NCBI GenBank assembly: GCA_023055425.1
Contig: JALGPY010000009.1
Coordinates: 53,072,616-53,136,615, forward strand
Direction: 5' to 3'
DNA length: 64,000 bases
Source: Linanthus parryae
Taxonomy: Eukaryota > Streptophyta > Magnoliopsida > Ericales > Polemoniaceae
Shown: positions 48,263-59,646 of the stretch, one piece after another
How the letters are laid out: every line of letters starts with the position of its first letter
Position numbering within the stretch: position 1 is the stretch's first letter
Notes under the pieces: model-generated
The model's input: the letters and a program-made list of their open reading frames with translations, nothing else
Told to the model about the DNA's origin: nothing
The model's database searches: none
Made by a program: the position numbers and the translations under genes

Positions 48263-49612
48263 AATCCCCCGCACTACCTTTTTGCGTATCCCGAGCAAAA
48301 TCAAACCTTACACTACGTTTTAATCCACCGAATTGCATAAAACTTTACTAGCCATGTGACACAAACAACACACACACACAATGCAATCTACATGACTATA
48401 GACAATGCAACTCGATGTTACACAATGCAAAGATTGAAACAACACAAATATTTTTTTCTTTTTTAGCTAGAGATCGGGCAATCTCGAAAAGTAAATCGGC
48501 AAGTCATAAGACTCTCATATTCCATGAGAAATTATTTATCTTTGGTGATCACTTGCAGCCAGTTTCGTTAGACAGAACGGGCACGAACACTTAAGGCATT
48601 GCTTTTTCACACTCGTCAAACATATCCCTAGCACTTACCATCCGAGCTATTTATCCACGGGTTCACACTGCTGACGGCTTAGGACGGGTTGGATAGGATA
48701 TTTAGAAGCATAGTCCTAGACGTCATGATACAACTCACAAAAACCCGATTCTCACACTCCCTCACCAAAATCCAAGGAACCCCACATAATCTCGCTACTC
48801 TGGCCCTCATTCCCTCAATCTTGGTGCAACAACGTTCTCGCGGCCACGAATGTCAAAGAGCGATCAAGATCCATAGCCAATCGACCCGGTCTGCATGAAA
48901 TTCAATTTTCGCTCCTTATTCCCTTTTACTTTCAATTTCTGTTTTTCTTTTCATTCTATATCTTTTTTCTCCTAACAAATTCCATGGAGCCAACAATAAT
49001 TATAGTAATATCCAAGAAGATCAAAGTATCAAATAACGTGGGGGTGGAATGTGTCAAACTAGTAGTGTAATCAAAATAGATGTCGACAACCCCACACTCA
49101 ATGTAAATATCAAAAACCCGGTAGTCAATGTGTAAACGTGCTTTTCCAACCGATCCTCCTCATCACCTAAGATATAGAGAATATAAATGAAGCATAAGCA
49201 CGACCCCCTGTAAGATCAACCAACCCCCACCCCATGACGTGCGGAAAGAATATCACGCACAACGGTACTCCACCTGTGATCGTGGTGTAAGGACACGACT
49301 CACCGCCGCACCGAAGTGTGCTACCGTCTCTAACTCACCCTCACATCCCCTCAAAAGACGACATGTAAGAGAATCCACTCAAGATGTATCAAATCAGCTC
49401 ACCCTTATCGATTCTCCCTAACTCCACTCCCTCTATCATGACGCATAGGAAGGGACCATTCTCACTAGTGATGCAAGTCACAAGGAACGGCTTCCTAGGC
49501 TAGAGGCTGTGAATAAAAGGGGTAAATGGATCAAAAGGGGTAACTAGTGGACCTCAGTTGTGAGACGGGACGTGAGGCCCGCATAAACATCACTCGCACA
49601 GCTGTCCCGTTG
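48263..49612 (-). other. Element A non-coding internal region, 3' half
   Basis: Nearly identical, in inverted orientation, to 53501-54862. Short frames in it (48689-48898, 49239-49421) are open in both copies but have no recognisable domain. I treat them as non-coding until tested. The minus-strand PPT (GCGGGGGATT) is at 48272-48263. Confidence 0.5.
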
Positions 49613-50748
49613 CCACTACGAGGAGGGTTGACGACTACCTAAGTGACGGTGGTGTAGCGCTAGTAGGATAACTAGTCTGAGAGGCAGCTAGTCGCATTTC
49701 TAATGTGCATTAGCCCTATAAGTCTTCCTACTCCAGATTCTCGCGTCTACCTCACCTTAGATTTTCATACTCCTAAGGAATTCTATCATTAAGCCCTCTC
49801 CACATTCACTCTCATTGATTGCCCTTTCTCAAAAGTTTTCATTTTTTTTTTGAATTTTCTTTTTTATTTTTTCTTTTGTTTTCATTTTTCCTAACTCTAT
49901 ATGCTTGGGCCAACTCGACTAAACACAAGTTTCAGGTAGGGGGACCCAATAAATTAAAATTTCACAACAATGCATAAAATAACCTCACACAATACGACAA
50001 TGTATCAAAAAACTCAACACTAACCACAAATATGACACTACGACACAATACTACACAAACTATATGTAACAAGGCTATGCATATGAAACATGGCTAGTGA
50101 AAGTAGATACAACCCCCCCCCCCCCACACACACTTAAGCGATTCATTTTCCTCAACGAATTTAGAGATCAACTAGGAGGTTTCCTCTCTTAAATGTGTAG
50201 GTGGTGGATTTCAAAAATTAGCGCTCAAAACGTAGATAAGAGAGAGAGTTAGAGGTACCTGGGTGTCCAGACCTACATGTGCACCGTTTCCGCAAAACTG
50301 CAACAAGAAGGGGTCTTGTGGACCGTTGACAATTTTCGGAGAAGTCTCAATTCGCGTCCGGATTCCGATGCGCCTACTCAACATTCTCTATCACGCGCAT
50401 CAAGAAGGGGAACCGGGAGCGTCTTTTCTACCTGTGTCTCTGCACACTGATTGGAAGAATTAACAGAACTCTCTCTCACCCCTCAAAATCATATATGGAG
50501 AACTAAAATAAAAAAACAGAAATAAATAGCATCCTATTCTACATTGGGTTGCCTCCCAATAAGCGCTCGTGATTTAAGGTCGGCGGCCCGACCGGGTTAC
50601 GTCAAACGAAAAGGATAGTGGAGGATGCTTTATCCCTTAACTTTTTCTTCGTCCACCATCTCTTCTACAAAACTTCAAGTGCACCCCTGTGATGTGCAGA
50701 TGGTGGAGAGTTGTAGAAGCTGACTCTTTTCATCTTACAACTTATCTT
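49613..50748 (-). other. Element A non-coding internal region, middle
   Basis: Lies between the 3'-half inverted repeat and the protein frame. It aligns by eye with 57786-58600 of element B through ggttgcctcccaa-type blocks and a C homopolymer at about 50109-50121, opposite a G run in B. No coding frame is supported. Confidence 0.45.
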
Positions 50749-51741
50749 CTAGATCAACTTCCACAAAGTACCACTGGGCTCACATGCATCATTTTCCGTA
50801 AATTCATCCCAGTAGTACCTCCTTGGTGCTAGATTCTCTTCAAATGACCCACGCAATTCATCCACACCCCCACACTTGCTGACTTCCAACTCCTTGACTA
50901 TGCCATATGGATGATCAATAGAATCGCCCGTAGAACAACAGATTGGAAGTTGCTCATCACATTCTTCCCCATAAGAATCCCCATACACTAATTGTTCCTG
51001 CTCGTCGCAGACTTGCGTGACATAGGGTATGGTGAATTCATTATTAATCAGAGTTGGGGCTTTTACCTCAATATCACTGAGCACAAGTGCTTCACTAGCT
51101 TTACCGTCAGCACTCCACAGGGTTCCAATGACGGTTTCTTCCCATTCATGCCAAGGATGTGAGAGCGCATGTGGTCTTGGCTCGCAATACGTCAGATCTT
51201 TCCATCTTGAGCACAAAGGTCCACCCCAGTCTGAATCAGAGTCTGAGTCCTCATAAATGGCAGAGTCCACCAATGGTTCCTGAACAGTTCAATATTTTCT
51301 CGGCTCAGGTATCTCTTCTTCCACTTGTGGTGGTGATGATGAAGGTTCAATATGAGACTCACTGTCATGTGGCAAGGGCTCCTCTTGTGGCTCTTGAATA
51401 CTTGATTCCCATGCCGCTGGCAGTTTCTCTAGTTGTTTCTTTGTCCTCTCCATCATCTCCCTCACGTATTCCCTACCTGTGGCTGAATCCTCTTGCGGTA
51501 ATTGTGCAGCTATGGACAAAAATTTGGAGCACACTTGAATGTCCTCCATTATACTGCGTCGTTCTGCCATACTCGCTGTTGAGTCTTCTTGGTGCTGATG
51601 AAGCTGGGGTGTATGAACTCGGCACGAGTCTTTATTATTATGCCAACTTCCGCATCGATAGCACCAAACTATGCATGCGTCATCTTCTTCATGGTTACCC
51701 TTGTAGTAGAAACAGTAGGGGGGGCGAATAATAGTCTTCAC
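50749..51741 (-). pseudogene. Pol-less element protein (unknown), one in-frame stop
   Basis: The frame runs 331 codons with a single internal TGA at 51291-51289, where the element B copy has TGC (Cys). The N terminus is Cys/His-rich: DACIVWCYRCGSWHNNKDSC then CRVH. The rest is acidic with EEPLPHDSE, a SDSDSDWGGP motif, and a C terminus ending YYWDEF then PSGTLWKL. A one-base indel near the start displaces the first Met relative to B (MCSED). In gypsy elements this position holds gag, so it is a candidate gag-like or accessory protein. I do not recognise the family. About three quarters of residues match copy B by eye. Confidence 0.6.
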
Positions 51742-51896
51742 TACACATGCTTAGAAGAATCTCTTGCTTCCTGTAGTCCTGAGAAAACAAACTCAAAAGA
51801 CACCAGTGAAGCACAGAGATAGAGAATGTAACAAAAAAAATTAAATTAAAATAAAAGTACTCTAAAGTAATTCCTAACTAAATAATCTACCCCTGT

Positions 51897-51913
51897 CCCC
51901 GGCAACGGCGCCA
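51897..51913 (-). other. tRNA-Asp primer binding site, element A
   Basis: On the minus strand TGGCGCCGTTGCCGGGG, complementary to the 3' end of plant tRNA-Asp. Six bases separate it from the LTR edge. This primer is typical of Athila/Tat-type gypsy elements. Confidence 0.85.
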
Positions 51914-51919
51914 AAAACT

Positions 51920-53500
51920 TGACGCGAACTACTAAGGCGTTTAAACGCAAGCGCACGATCAAGTAGTAAGTGGAGTATTTTACGACTCCGAGTATCGAAC
52001 CCAAGGGAACGACTGCTAGATAATTAAGAATCAATTACAAGATACCTAAGTAACCGGTAAAAAGTGTTTGATTTGAAGGTTCGTCACCCACAAACAAGTG
52101 ACTTAAAATTAAATAACAACTAAGCTAACTGTTTTTGTATGATTTTTCAATTTAAAAGAATGATTCTAATGGAATACGATTACGGAGAAGAACTAGGCAA
52201 TCATTGTTCCCTAGGGTTCTTAGAAATTTCTGGATTACGCTTGAAACACTCTAGTTATGTCTAATACCGGGTTACACTCATTGCGCTCTTTTGTCGATCT
52301 CACATGAGTTTGCGTTTCCACTAACTTTGGTTCCTTTCGGTACACATCCGTCTACCGTCACGTTCTAGTTGGCTTGTTTGGCTCGCTCACCAGGTCCTGT
52401 CGGTCCACCGTTTTGACTAAGTCCTAGCCGATTCCACCCGAAGCAACCCACACACGGTTAATCAAGTTCTTATCTCCTCTCAGTCTCAAAGAACTACAAG
52501 ACTACTCACTATGTTCTTTAACGCATCTTGATTAGTTCACTTTCGTGCAAATATCTCAACAAATAGTACCCTACGGGTGATCAAGCCAAGAGTACTAAAA
52601 ATAAAGCACAAGAACATAAGAGCTAACTAGAACATACACTAGATTTAAGCATAAACATGAATCAAGTCATCAATCCGGAAAATACTAATCAGAACCCTAG
52701 TTCTCCATCAACTGCCTAGCTTAGAGAGTTTAGCTAGACATGAAATAGTTTATCAAACTCAAAATCTCCATAATCATACTAAGAGGGGAAGAGATGAGAA
52801 ATCAAACGAATAAATATCAAGTGTTTTGATGATCTTCTTCTTCAATCTTGCTCTCTAGTTGCTCCTTGCTCCAAAACAGTCGTGAATCGCTGAATGAGAT
52901 GCCCTAGGTATTTTTTTTTAGATACAAGTCACGTCCCTTTCTTTCTTGCAAGCTTGCAAAAAAACACTTTTTTCCCCTGGACATGCATCAGATATATTTT
53001 TGGTCTTGCTCTTGATCTTGTGATCACCTTTTGTGATCATAGGATCACATTTTGTAGTTCTAGAGTCACGTTGATCCGATATGTGGTCTTTCAATTGATC
53101 TTGTAATCACAATTTGTGATCCTCTACTTACAATGAGTTGCTTCTTTTCACTCTTGAAAATTTGGCTAAGTCTTTTTCTCATCTTAGCTTCTTCTCTTTT
53201 TCATCCATTCTCTCATGCATTCCGTGAGTTTCTTTTGTTCCGAAGTTCGCTTCCGCTCCAAAATCCGTACTCCAAGCTTCCAGTTCCTGAAATCCACAAC
53301 ACTAACAAATACCGGAAGATCAAATGCGACAAATAAAGCATAAAACATGCAGAAAACGCACGGATTACACAATGAAGTCTGAATACTGAAGTATGCTCAA
53401 AACGTCTAAAAATTGATCAATTTATCACATTACGCACTCGAAGTACACGCAAAACGGCGGTGAATCCTATATGAATATAACTCCTAATGTGGAGTTATCA
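51920..53500 (-). repeat. Element A 5' LTR (type 2), 1581 bp
   Basis: Plus strand begins TGACGCGAACTACTAAGGCG and ends GGAGTTATCA. It has the same block order as the type 1 LTR (CGAACCC-AAGGGAA, CTGTCGGTCCACCGTTT, GATC tract, terminal GAGTTATCA) but is much diverged from it. Confidence 0.75.
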
Positions 53501-54862
53501 CATGTACAACAGAACAGTTATGTGAGTAATGTTTATGGGGGCCTCACGTCCCGTCTCACAGCCTAGGTCCACCAGTTACCCCTTTTGATCCATTTACCCC
53601 TTCTATTCACAGCCTCTAGTCTAGGAAGCCGTTCCTTGTGACTTGCATCACTAGTTATAATGGTCCCTTCCTATGCGTCATGATAGAGGGAGTTGAGTTA
53701 GGGAGAATCGATAAGGGTGAGCTGATTTGATACATCTTGAGTGAATTCTCTTAATTGTCGTCTTTTGAGGGGATGTGAGGGTGAGTTAGAGACGGTAGCA
53801 CACTTCGGTGCAGCAGTGAGTCGTGTATTTACACCACGATCACATGTGGAGTACCGTAGTGCGTGATATTCTTTCCGCACGTCATGGGGTGGGGGTTGGT
53901 TGATCTTATAGGAGGTCGTGCTTATGCTTCATTTATATTCTCTATATCTTAGGTGATGAGGAGGATCGGTTGGAAAAGCACGTTTACACATTGACTACCG
54001 AGTTTTTGATATGCTTTACATTGAGTGTGGGGGTGTCGACATCTATTTTGATTACACTACTAGTTTGACACATTCCACCCCACGTTATTTGATACTTCGA
54101 TCTTCTTGGATATTACTATAATTATTGTTGGCTCAATGGAATTTGTTAGAAGAAAAAAGATATAGAAAGAAAATAAAAACAAAAATTGAAAGTAAAAGGG
54201 AATTAGGAGCGTAAATTGAACTTCATGAAGACCGGGGAGATTGGCTATGGATCTTGATCGCTCTTTGACATTCGTGGCCGCGAGAACGGCGTTGCACCAA
54301 GATTGAAGGAATGAGGGCCAGAGTAGTGAGATTATGTGGGGTTCCTTGGATTTTGGTGAGGGAGTGTGCGAATCGGGTTTCTGTGAGTTGTATCATGACT
54401 TCTAGGACTACGCATCTAAACATCCTATCCAACCCGTCCTAAGCCGTCAGCAGTGTGAACCCGTGGATAAATAGCTCGGATGGTAAGTGCTAGGGATATG
54501 TTTGACGAGTGTGCGGAAGCAATGCCTTAAGTGTTCGTGCCCGTTCTGTGTAACGAAACTGGCTGCAGTTCTACCGATCACCAAAGTCAAAGAATTTCTG
54601 AGGGAATATGAGAGCCTTATGACTTGCCGATTTACTTTTCGAGATTGCCCGATCTCTAGCTAAAAAGAAAAAAATATTTGTGTTGTTTCAATCTTTGCAT
54701 TGTGTAAAATCGAGTTGCATTGTCTATAGTCATGTAGATTTCATTGTGTATGTGTGTTGTTTGTGTCACATGGCTAGTAAATTTTTATGCAATTCGGTGG
54801 ATTAAAACGTAGTGTAAGGTTTGATTTTGCTCGGGACGCACAAAAAGTTAGTGTGGGGGATT
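53501..54862 (+). mobile_element. Truncated internal region of another copy, with PPT
   Basis: This is the 3' half of the internal region of the same family, in plus orientation. It begins abruptly where the type 2 LTR ends and terminates in the PPT GTGTGGGGGA (54851-54860) directly before the LTR at 54863. It is the inverted partner of 48263-49612. Confidence 0.7.
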
Positions 54863-56433
54863 TGATAACTCTCTATTAGAATTATATTTCTTGCATATTT
54901 CATATCGTTATGCATGCTTTCCGTGTTGATAAACTTAGTTTTACACTATGAATAAATAAAACATAGAAATGTAGTTAAAACGTAGAAATTTTATGTACTT
55001 TGTCACGTTTGATCGCACGGGTTGTGTTGGACAGGAAACGGAGCTCATGGATCAAGAGGAGGAGGAAAACGAACTTCAGAACATATGCGGAAGCTTGGGA
55101 GAGGAAGAAATTGGAAGAAAAGAGGACAAAGAAGGAAAAAGGGGGTTAAAGTGTCATTTTCATAAGTTTGGGTAATGACACTTAACACCCCCAATGAAGA
55201 TTAGAAGATAAGACTTAGAAAAATTGATCGGAAGAAAAAAAGGGGAAACTCACTGACTTGCAGGATCAAAAGTTGATCCTAGGATCAGAAGGAGATCGCA
55301 GGATCAAAATATGTGATCGTTCGATCAGGTGCGAGACTTAGCCAATACTCAAAGGAAGAAAAAAAGAAAACTCACTGAAGTGTAGGATCACCACTGTGAT
55401 CGTAGGATCAACCCAGATCGCACGATCAGAGAAAGGAGATCGTGCGATCTGCTAAAGCTAGATGTACGATTTTGCTTGTTTTTGAGCCAAAACTACGTAG
55501 TTTAGTGTTATGTTATTTCCTAACCTAGTTGGGGAATAATTAATACACGTAATATTGATTCAAGGAGACACTTTTCATCTATTATTCATCACTCACGCAA
55601 GGAGGAAGAGGAGAGATGGGGGTCAAGAGGAGGATTCCTCCTCCATTGAAGATCTAGGGTTTCATCATCTTCTTCTTCTTCTTCTTCTTCTTTCAAATCT
55701 TGTATGGAGAAAATTGTAAGTTTTGTTTGATCATGGGATGAATCATGCTTAAAGTTGATTAAGTTCTAAATTAATTGTTCATAATCTATGCTTAATTCTT
55801 AATGGGGATGGAGTAATTAACTGGAACAGTTAGTTGGCTAGTGAAGTGCGCGACAGTGACTTTAAATAGCTAGGATGAGATATGAGCATCAATCCCGTAT
55901 CACTGAGACTGAGAAGAGACGTGTTAGGATTGGCTAGTGTGGGTAGATTCGGTAGGTGAGATTCGACTGTTTCGTGCAACGGTGGACCGACATGACCCGT
56001 TTTCGTGCATGTCGTTAGCCTACTAGAACGGACCGGTAGACACAAGAGACCGATAGGAGTTTGTAGTCTACCGTGAAGTAGAATGACTTGAGACCGATAG
56101 GAGATAGTCAGTGCTGTTACCCGACTTAGTTAGAATATAGTTAACGTGTTGCTCAGATAATCCGGAAATCGTCCACAACCCTAGGTGATCTAGAGATTGC
56201 CTAGTTTCTCCAAACTTATTTCTTAAATATAAAAAAAAATACAAAAATATTAGATTAGTTTTTATTTCAATTTCTAAAATCAATCAAATCTTTCCTCCTG
56301 CACCGTACTCTAAATTAAATAACTGATTAAATAATCTCAAGCCTGTCCTCGTGGGATCGATAACTCGGGTTGAAATACCACCCCTATATTACTTGACCGT
56401 GCACTTGCGCATACGCGTTAAGAATCCGCGTCA
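54863..56433 (+). repeat. Element B 5' LTR (type 1), 1571 bp
   Basis: Starts TGATAACTCTCTATTAG and ends AATCCGCGTCA. It contains a GATC-rich tract (55264-55449) with TGTGATCGTAGGATCA at 55395-55410, and a TTC microsatellite near 55668-55692. It is preceded by a PPT belonging to another copy. Confidence 0.8.
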
Positions 56434-56439
56434 AGTTTT

Positions 56440-56456
56440 TGGCGCCGTTGCCGGGG
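56440..56456 (+). other. tRNA-Asp primer binding site, element B
   Basis: TGGCGCCGTTGCCGGGG, six bases downstream of the LTR end at 56433, identical to that of element A. Confidence 0.85.
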
Positions 56457-56606
56457 ACAGCGGTAGATTATTTAGTTAGGAGTTAGTTTAGAGTACTTTT
56501 ATTTTAGTTTTAGTTTTAATTTTTTTCTTATTCTATATCTCTGTGCTTCACGGGTGTCTTGTGAGTTTGTTTCTCAGGAACGCAGGAAGCAAGAGACAAT
56601 TTAAGC

Positions 56607-57785
56607 ATGTGGAGCGAAGACTGTTATTCGGGTCCCCCCCTACTTTTCCACTGCAGGGGTAACCATGAAGAGGAGGATGCATGCATAACTTGGTGCTATG
56701 TATGCGGCATTTGGCACGACCGTAGAGACTCATGCCGAGTACATGAACCCCAGCTTCATCAGCACCAGGAAGACTCATCAGCGGATATGGCAGAACGGCG
56801 TAGTATTATGAATGACATCGAAGTGTGCGCCAAATTTTTGTCAGGGTTACTTCGTCTTGGGCGAGACTAGAAAGCTGCTCCCTTGTAGCCACTTCTGTAC
56901 CGGCTGACCATAGATGCACAATTACCACAAGAGGATTCAGCCACAGGTAGGGAATACGTGAGGGAGATGTTGGAGAGGATAAATAAACGAATAGAAAAAC
57001 TGCCAACAGGAGGGGAATCTAGTATTCAAGAGCCACAAGAGGAGCCCTTGCCACATGACAGTGAGCCTCACATTGAACCTTCATCATCCCCACCACAAGT
57101 GGAAGAAGAGATACCTGAGCCGAACGAAGACTGCAGTGTCCAGGAACCATTGGTGGACACCGCCATTTATGAGGACTCAGACTCTGATTCAGACTGGGGT
57201 GGACCCGTGTGCCCAAGATGGGAGGACCTTCCGTATTGCCAGCAAAAACTGCAAGAGCCCTCACTTCCTTGGCATGAATGGGAAGACACCAGCATTGGAA
57301 GCATGTGGGGTGCCGACGATGAAGCTGATGAAGCACTTGTTCCCATACCTATTGAGGTAAAAGCCCCTACTCATACTTTCGAAGAATTCTCCGTATATCA
57401 TATTAATCAAGTTTGTGATGAGTTGGAAAGACTTGTGTATGGATATTCTTATGGGGAAGAGCATCATGAGAAATTTTCAATTTCGTGTCATATTGGCTAT
57501 TATATTGATCCAAACGCCATAGTCAAGGAGTTGAAAACAAACAAGTGTGGGGGTGTGGATGAATTGCATGGGTCATTTGAAGATCATCTAGCACCAAGGA
57601 GGTACTACTGGGATGAATTTATGGAAAATAATGTATGTGATCCCAGTGGTACTTGGTGGAAGCTGATAAAAAAGATAAATTGCAAGATGAAAAAAATCAG
57701 CTTCTACACTTCTCCACCATCTGCACAACACATCGGTGCACGTGATCGAGAAGAGATGGTGAAAGAAGAAGAAGTGGAGGGATAA
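56607..57785 (+). pseudogene. Pol-less element protein (unknown), element B copy
   Basis: The frame starts MWSEDCYSG and carries DACITWCYVCGIWHDRRDSC, then LHQHQED and MAERRSI. A 66-bp stretch (about 56843-56908) absent from element A adds 22 codons containing two stops. The same frame then resumes (GREYVREMLER) and runs open for 275 codons to 57785, with SDSDSDWGGP, LPWHEWED, CGGVDELHGSFEDHLAPRRYYWDEF and PSGTWWKL. Excluding the 66 bp, the product would be about 370 residues. The long open 3' part and its agreement with copy A suggest past selection. There is no protease, RT or integrase motif. Confidence 0.6.
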
Positions 57786-59646
57786 AGCAGTCTCCACTAT
57801 CCTTTTCGGTTGAGGTAACCGGGTCGGGCTGTCGACCTTAAATTACAGGCGCTGCTTGGGAGGCAACCCAATGTAGAGTCGGATGCAATTTATTTTTGTT
57901 TTTGCTTTTAGTTCTCCATATTTGATTTTGAGGGGTGAGAGAGTTGTGTTAATTCTTCCAATCAGTGCGCAGGGACAGGGGTACAGAAGACGCTCCGGGT
58001 TCCCCTTCTTGATGCGTGTGATAGAGAATGTGAGTAGGCGCATCGGAATCCAGACGCGAGGTGAGACTTTTCCGGAAACTATCAACGGTCCACAAGACCC
58101 CTTCTTGTTGCAGTTCGCGGCAACGGTGCCCATGTAGGTCCGGGCACCCCAGGTACCTTTAACTCTCTCTCTTGTTTCTACGTTTTGAGCCATAAAGTGT
58201 AGATCCACCGCCAACACATTTAAGCGATGGGTCCTTTTATTATTTATCTAAATTCGTTGAGGACAACGAAACGCTTAAGTGTGTGTGGGGGGGGGGGGGT
58301 CTGTGTACATTTTGCTAGCCATGTCGGTCCTTGCATAGCCTTGTTACATGTAGTTGTGTAGTATTGTGAGTATTGTGTGGTTAGTGTAATGTTTTTAATA
58401 TATTGTTGTATTGTGTTAGATCTTTAATTTATGCATTGTTTGCACTTTTATATTTTTGAGTCACCCTACCCAAAACGTGTGGTTAATCGAGTTGGCCAAA
58501 AGCATATAGAGTCTAGGAAAATATGAAAAAATTGAAAGAAAAATAGAAAAAAAAAATCCATAAAAATCTAAATTTTTTTAGAATAAGGGCAATTGATGAA
58601 GCTTGAAACTGAAGAGAGTTCAATGAAAGAGTCTCGGAGAATAGGAAGCACCGTAGTAGGGATGTCTTTAATTCTTAGTATCTTGCGCACATGTTTCACG
58701 AAAGGAAGTCCCGGGTATTCAGGGAAAAGTGGAATGAAGACGAGGGCACACCTTTAGTTCCTTTACTGTGCGAGGAGGATTTAGTCCTAAGGTATTGAAT
58801 AGTCTGTTTTCGAGTGGAAACTTGTGGCCTCTTGTAAATCTGGGGTGGACTTTCGTGTAGAGTCGGTTCCATGTGGTACACTGCTCTAGCCTAAGTGAAG
58901 TTAGGGAGTGTACACCACCATCCCTTAAGGCGGTTTCAAGATCTAACCGAAAAAGCCCACACTTAGTAGCTCTAAATGCACGGTTGAAAAGAAACAGAAG
59001 AGAATGAAAAAAAACGAATCAAAATCTTCTCTTGGATTAGATACGGTGAACAACCTAATGTGCCTCCGTTCACGCGGGGAAAAAGTTGGATTCAATCCAA
59101 TTAGAGCGTCTAAGGAAAATTAAAGTCAAGCCGTATTACACGGAGTTGTGTCTCCCGCCAATGGGACAACTTGCATTCAATGCTATAGCGGCTAAGAGGG
59201 TCTGAAAACCTCAAATGACTTGGCGACGAAAGACTATCTTAGAATTTGAGATGCCTAGACCCTCTGAGCTAAATGACGTGCCCAAGTCTTGGATTGTTTA
59301 TGGTGGATTTTTGGGGACCCCTTAGTGAACTTGTGCGTATGATCATCTTATCTCAATTTCTTGCTATTGGTTGTGAAATTTCGAAAAAGACTTGTGAGAG
59401 CTTGATGATTTTGGTTAGTGATAGCGAGATTGCCCAATCTATAACTGAAAAAGAAATTGGTGTTGTTTCAATTTTTTCATTGTTTGATAATCGAGTTGCA
59501 TTGTATAGTCATGTAGATTGCATGTGTGTGTGTGTTGTTTGTGTCACATGGCTAGTGAAGTTGAATGCAATTCGGTGGATTGAAAATCATAGTGTGAGAG
59601 ATGTTTTTGATTTTGCTCGGGACGCGCAAAAAGGTAGTGTGGGGGG
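57786..59646 (+). other. Element B non-coding internal region
   Basis: Contains a G run at about 58286-58299 and T-rich tracts. Its 3' end (59395-59646) matches the PPT-proximal segment at 54640-54860 in altered form. The frame 59273-59659 runs through this and has no recognised domain. Confidence 0.45.

Larger units (their letters stand above)
46559..53500 (-). mobile_element. Pol-less gypsy-type LTR retrotransposon, element A
   Basis: Minus-strand order: LTR 53500-51920, tRNA-Asp primer site 51913-51897, single protein frame 51741-50749, non-coding internal DNA, PPT 48272-48263, LTR 48262-46559. LTRs start TGATAACTC and end GCGTCA-like. No RT, RNase H, protease or integrase is visible between PBS and PPT, so replication would need enzymes supplied in trans. 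The two LTRs (1581 and 1704 bp) are related but strongly diverged, whereas the 46559-48262 LTR is much closer to that of element B. I found no matching 5-bp flank duplications (left gtgac, right catgt). Confidence 0.8.

Noticed and set aside
48689..49421. Conserved short frames in the internal region of element A (and inverted copy at 53698-54432)
   Set aside because: Both are open in the two copies, but the copies are nearly identical at DNA level, so open frames carry little evidence of coding. No domain recognised.
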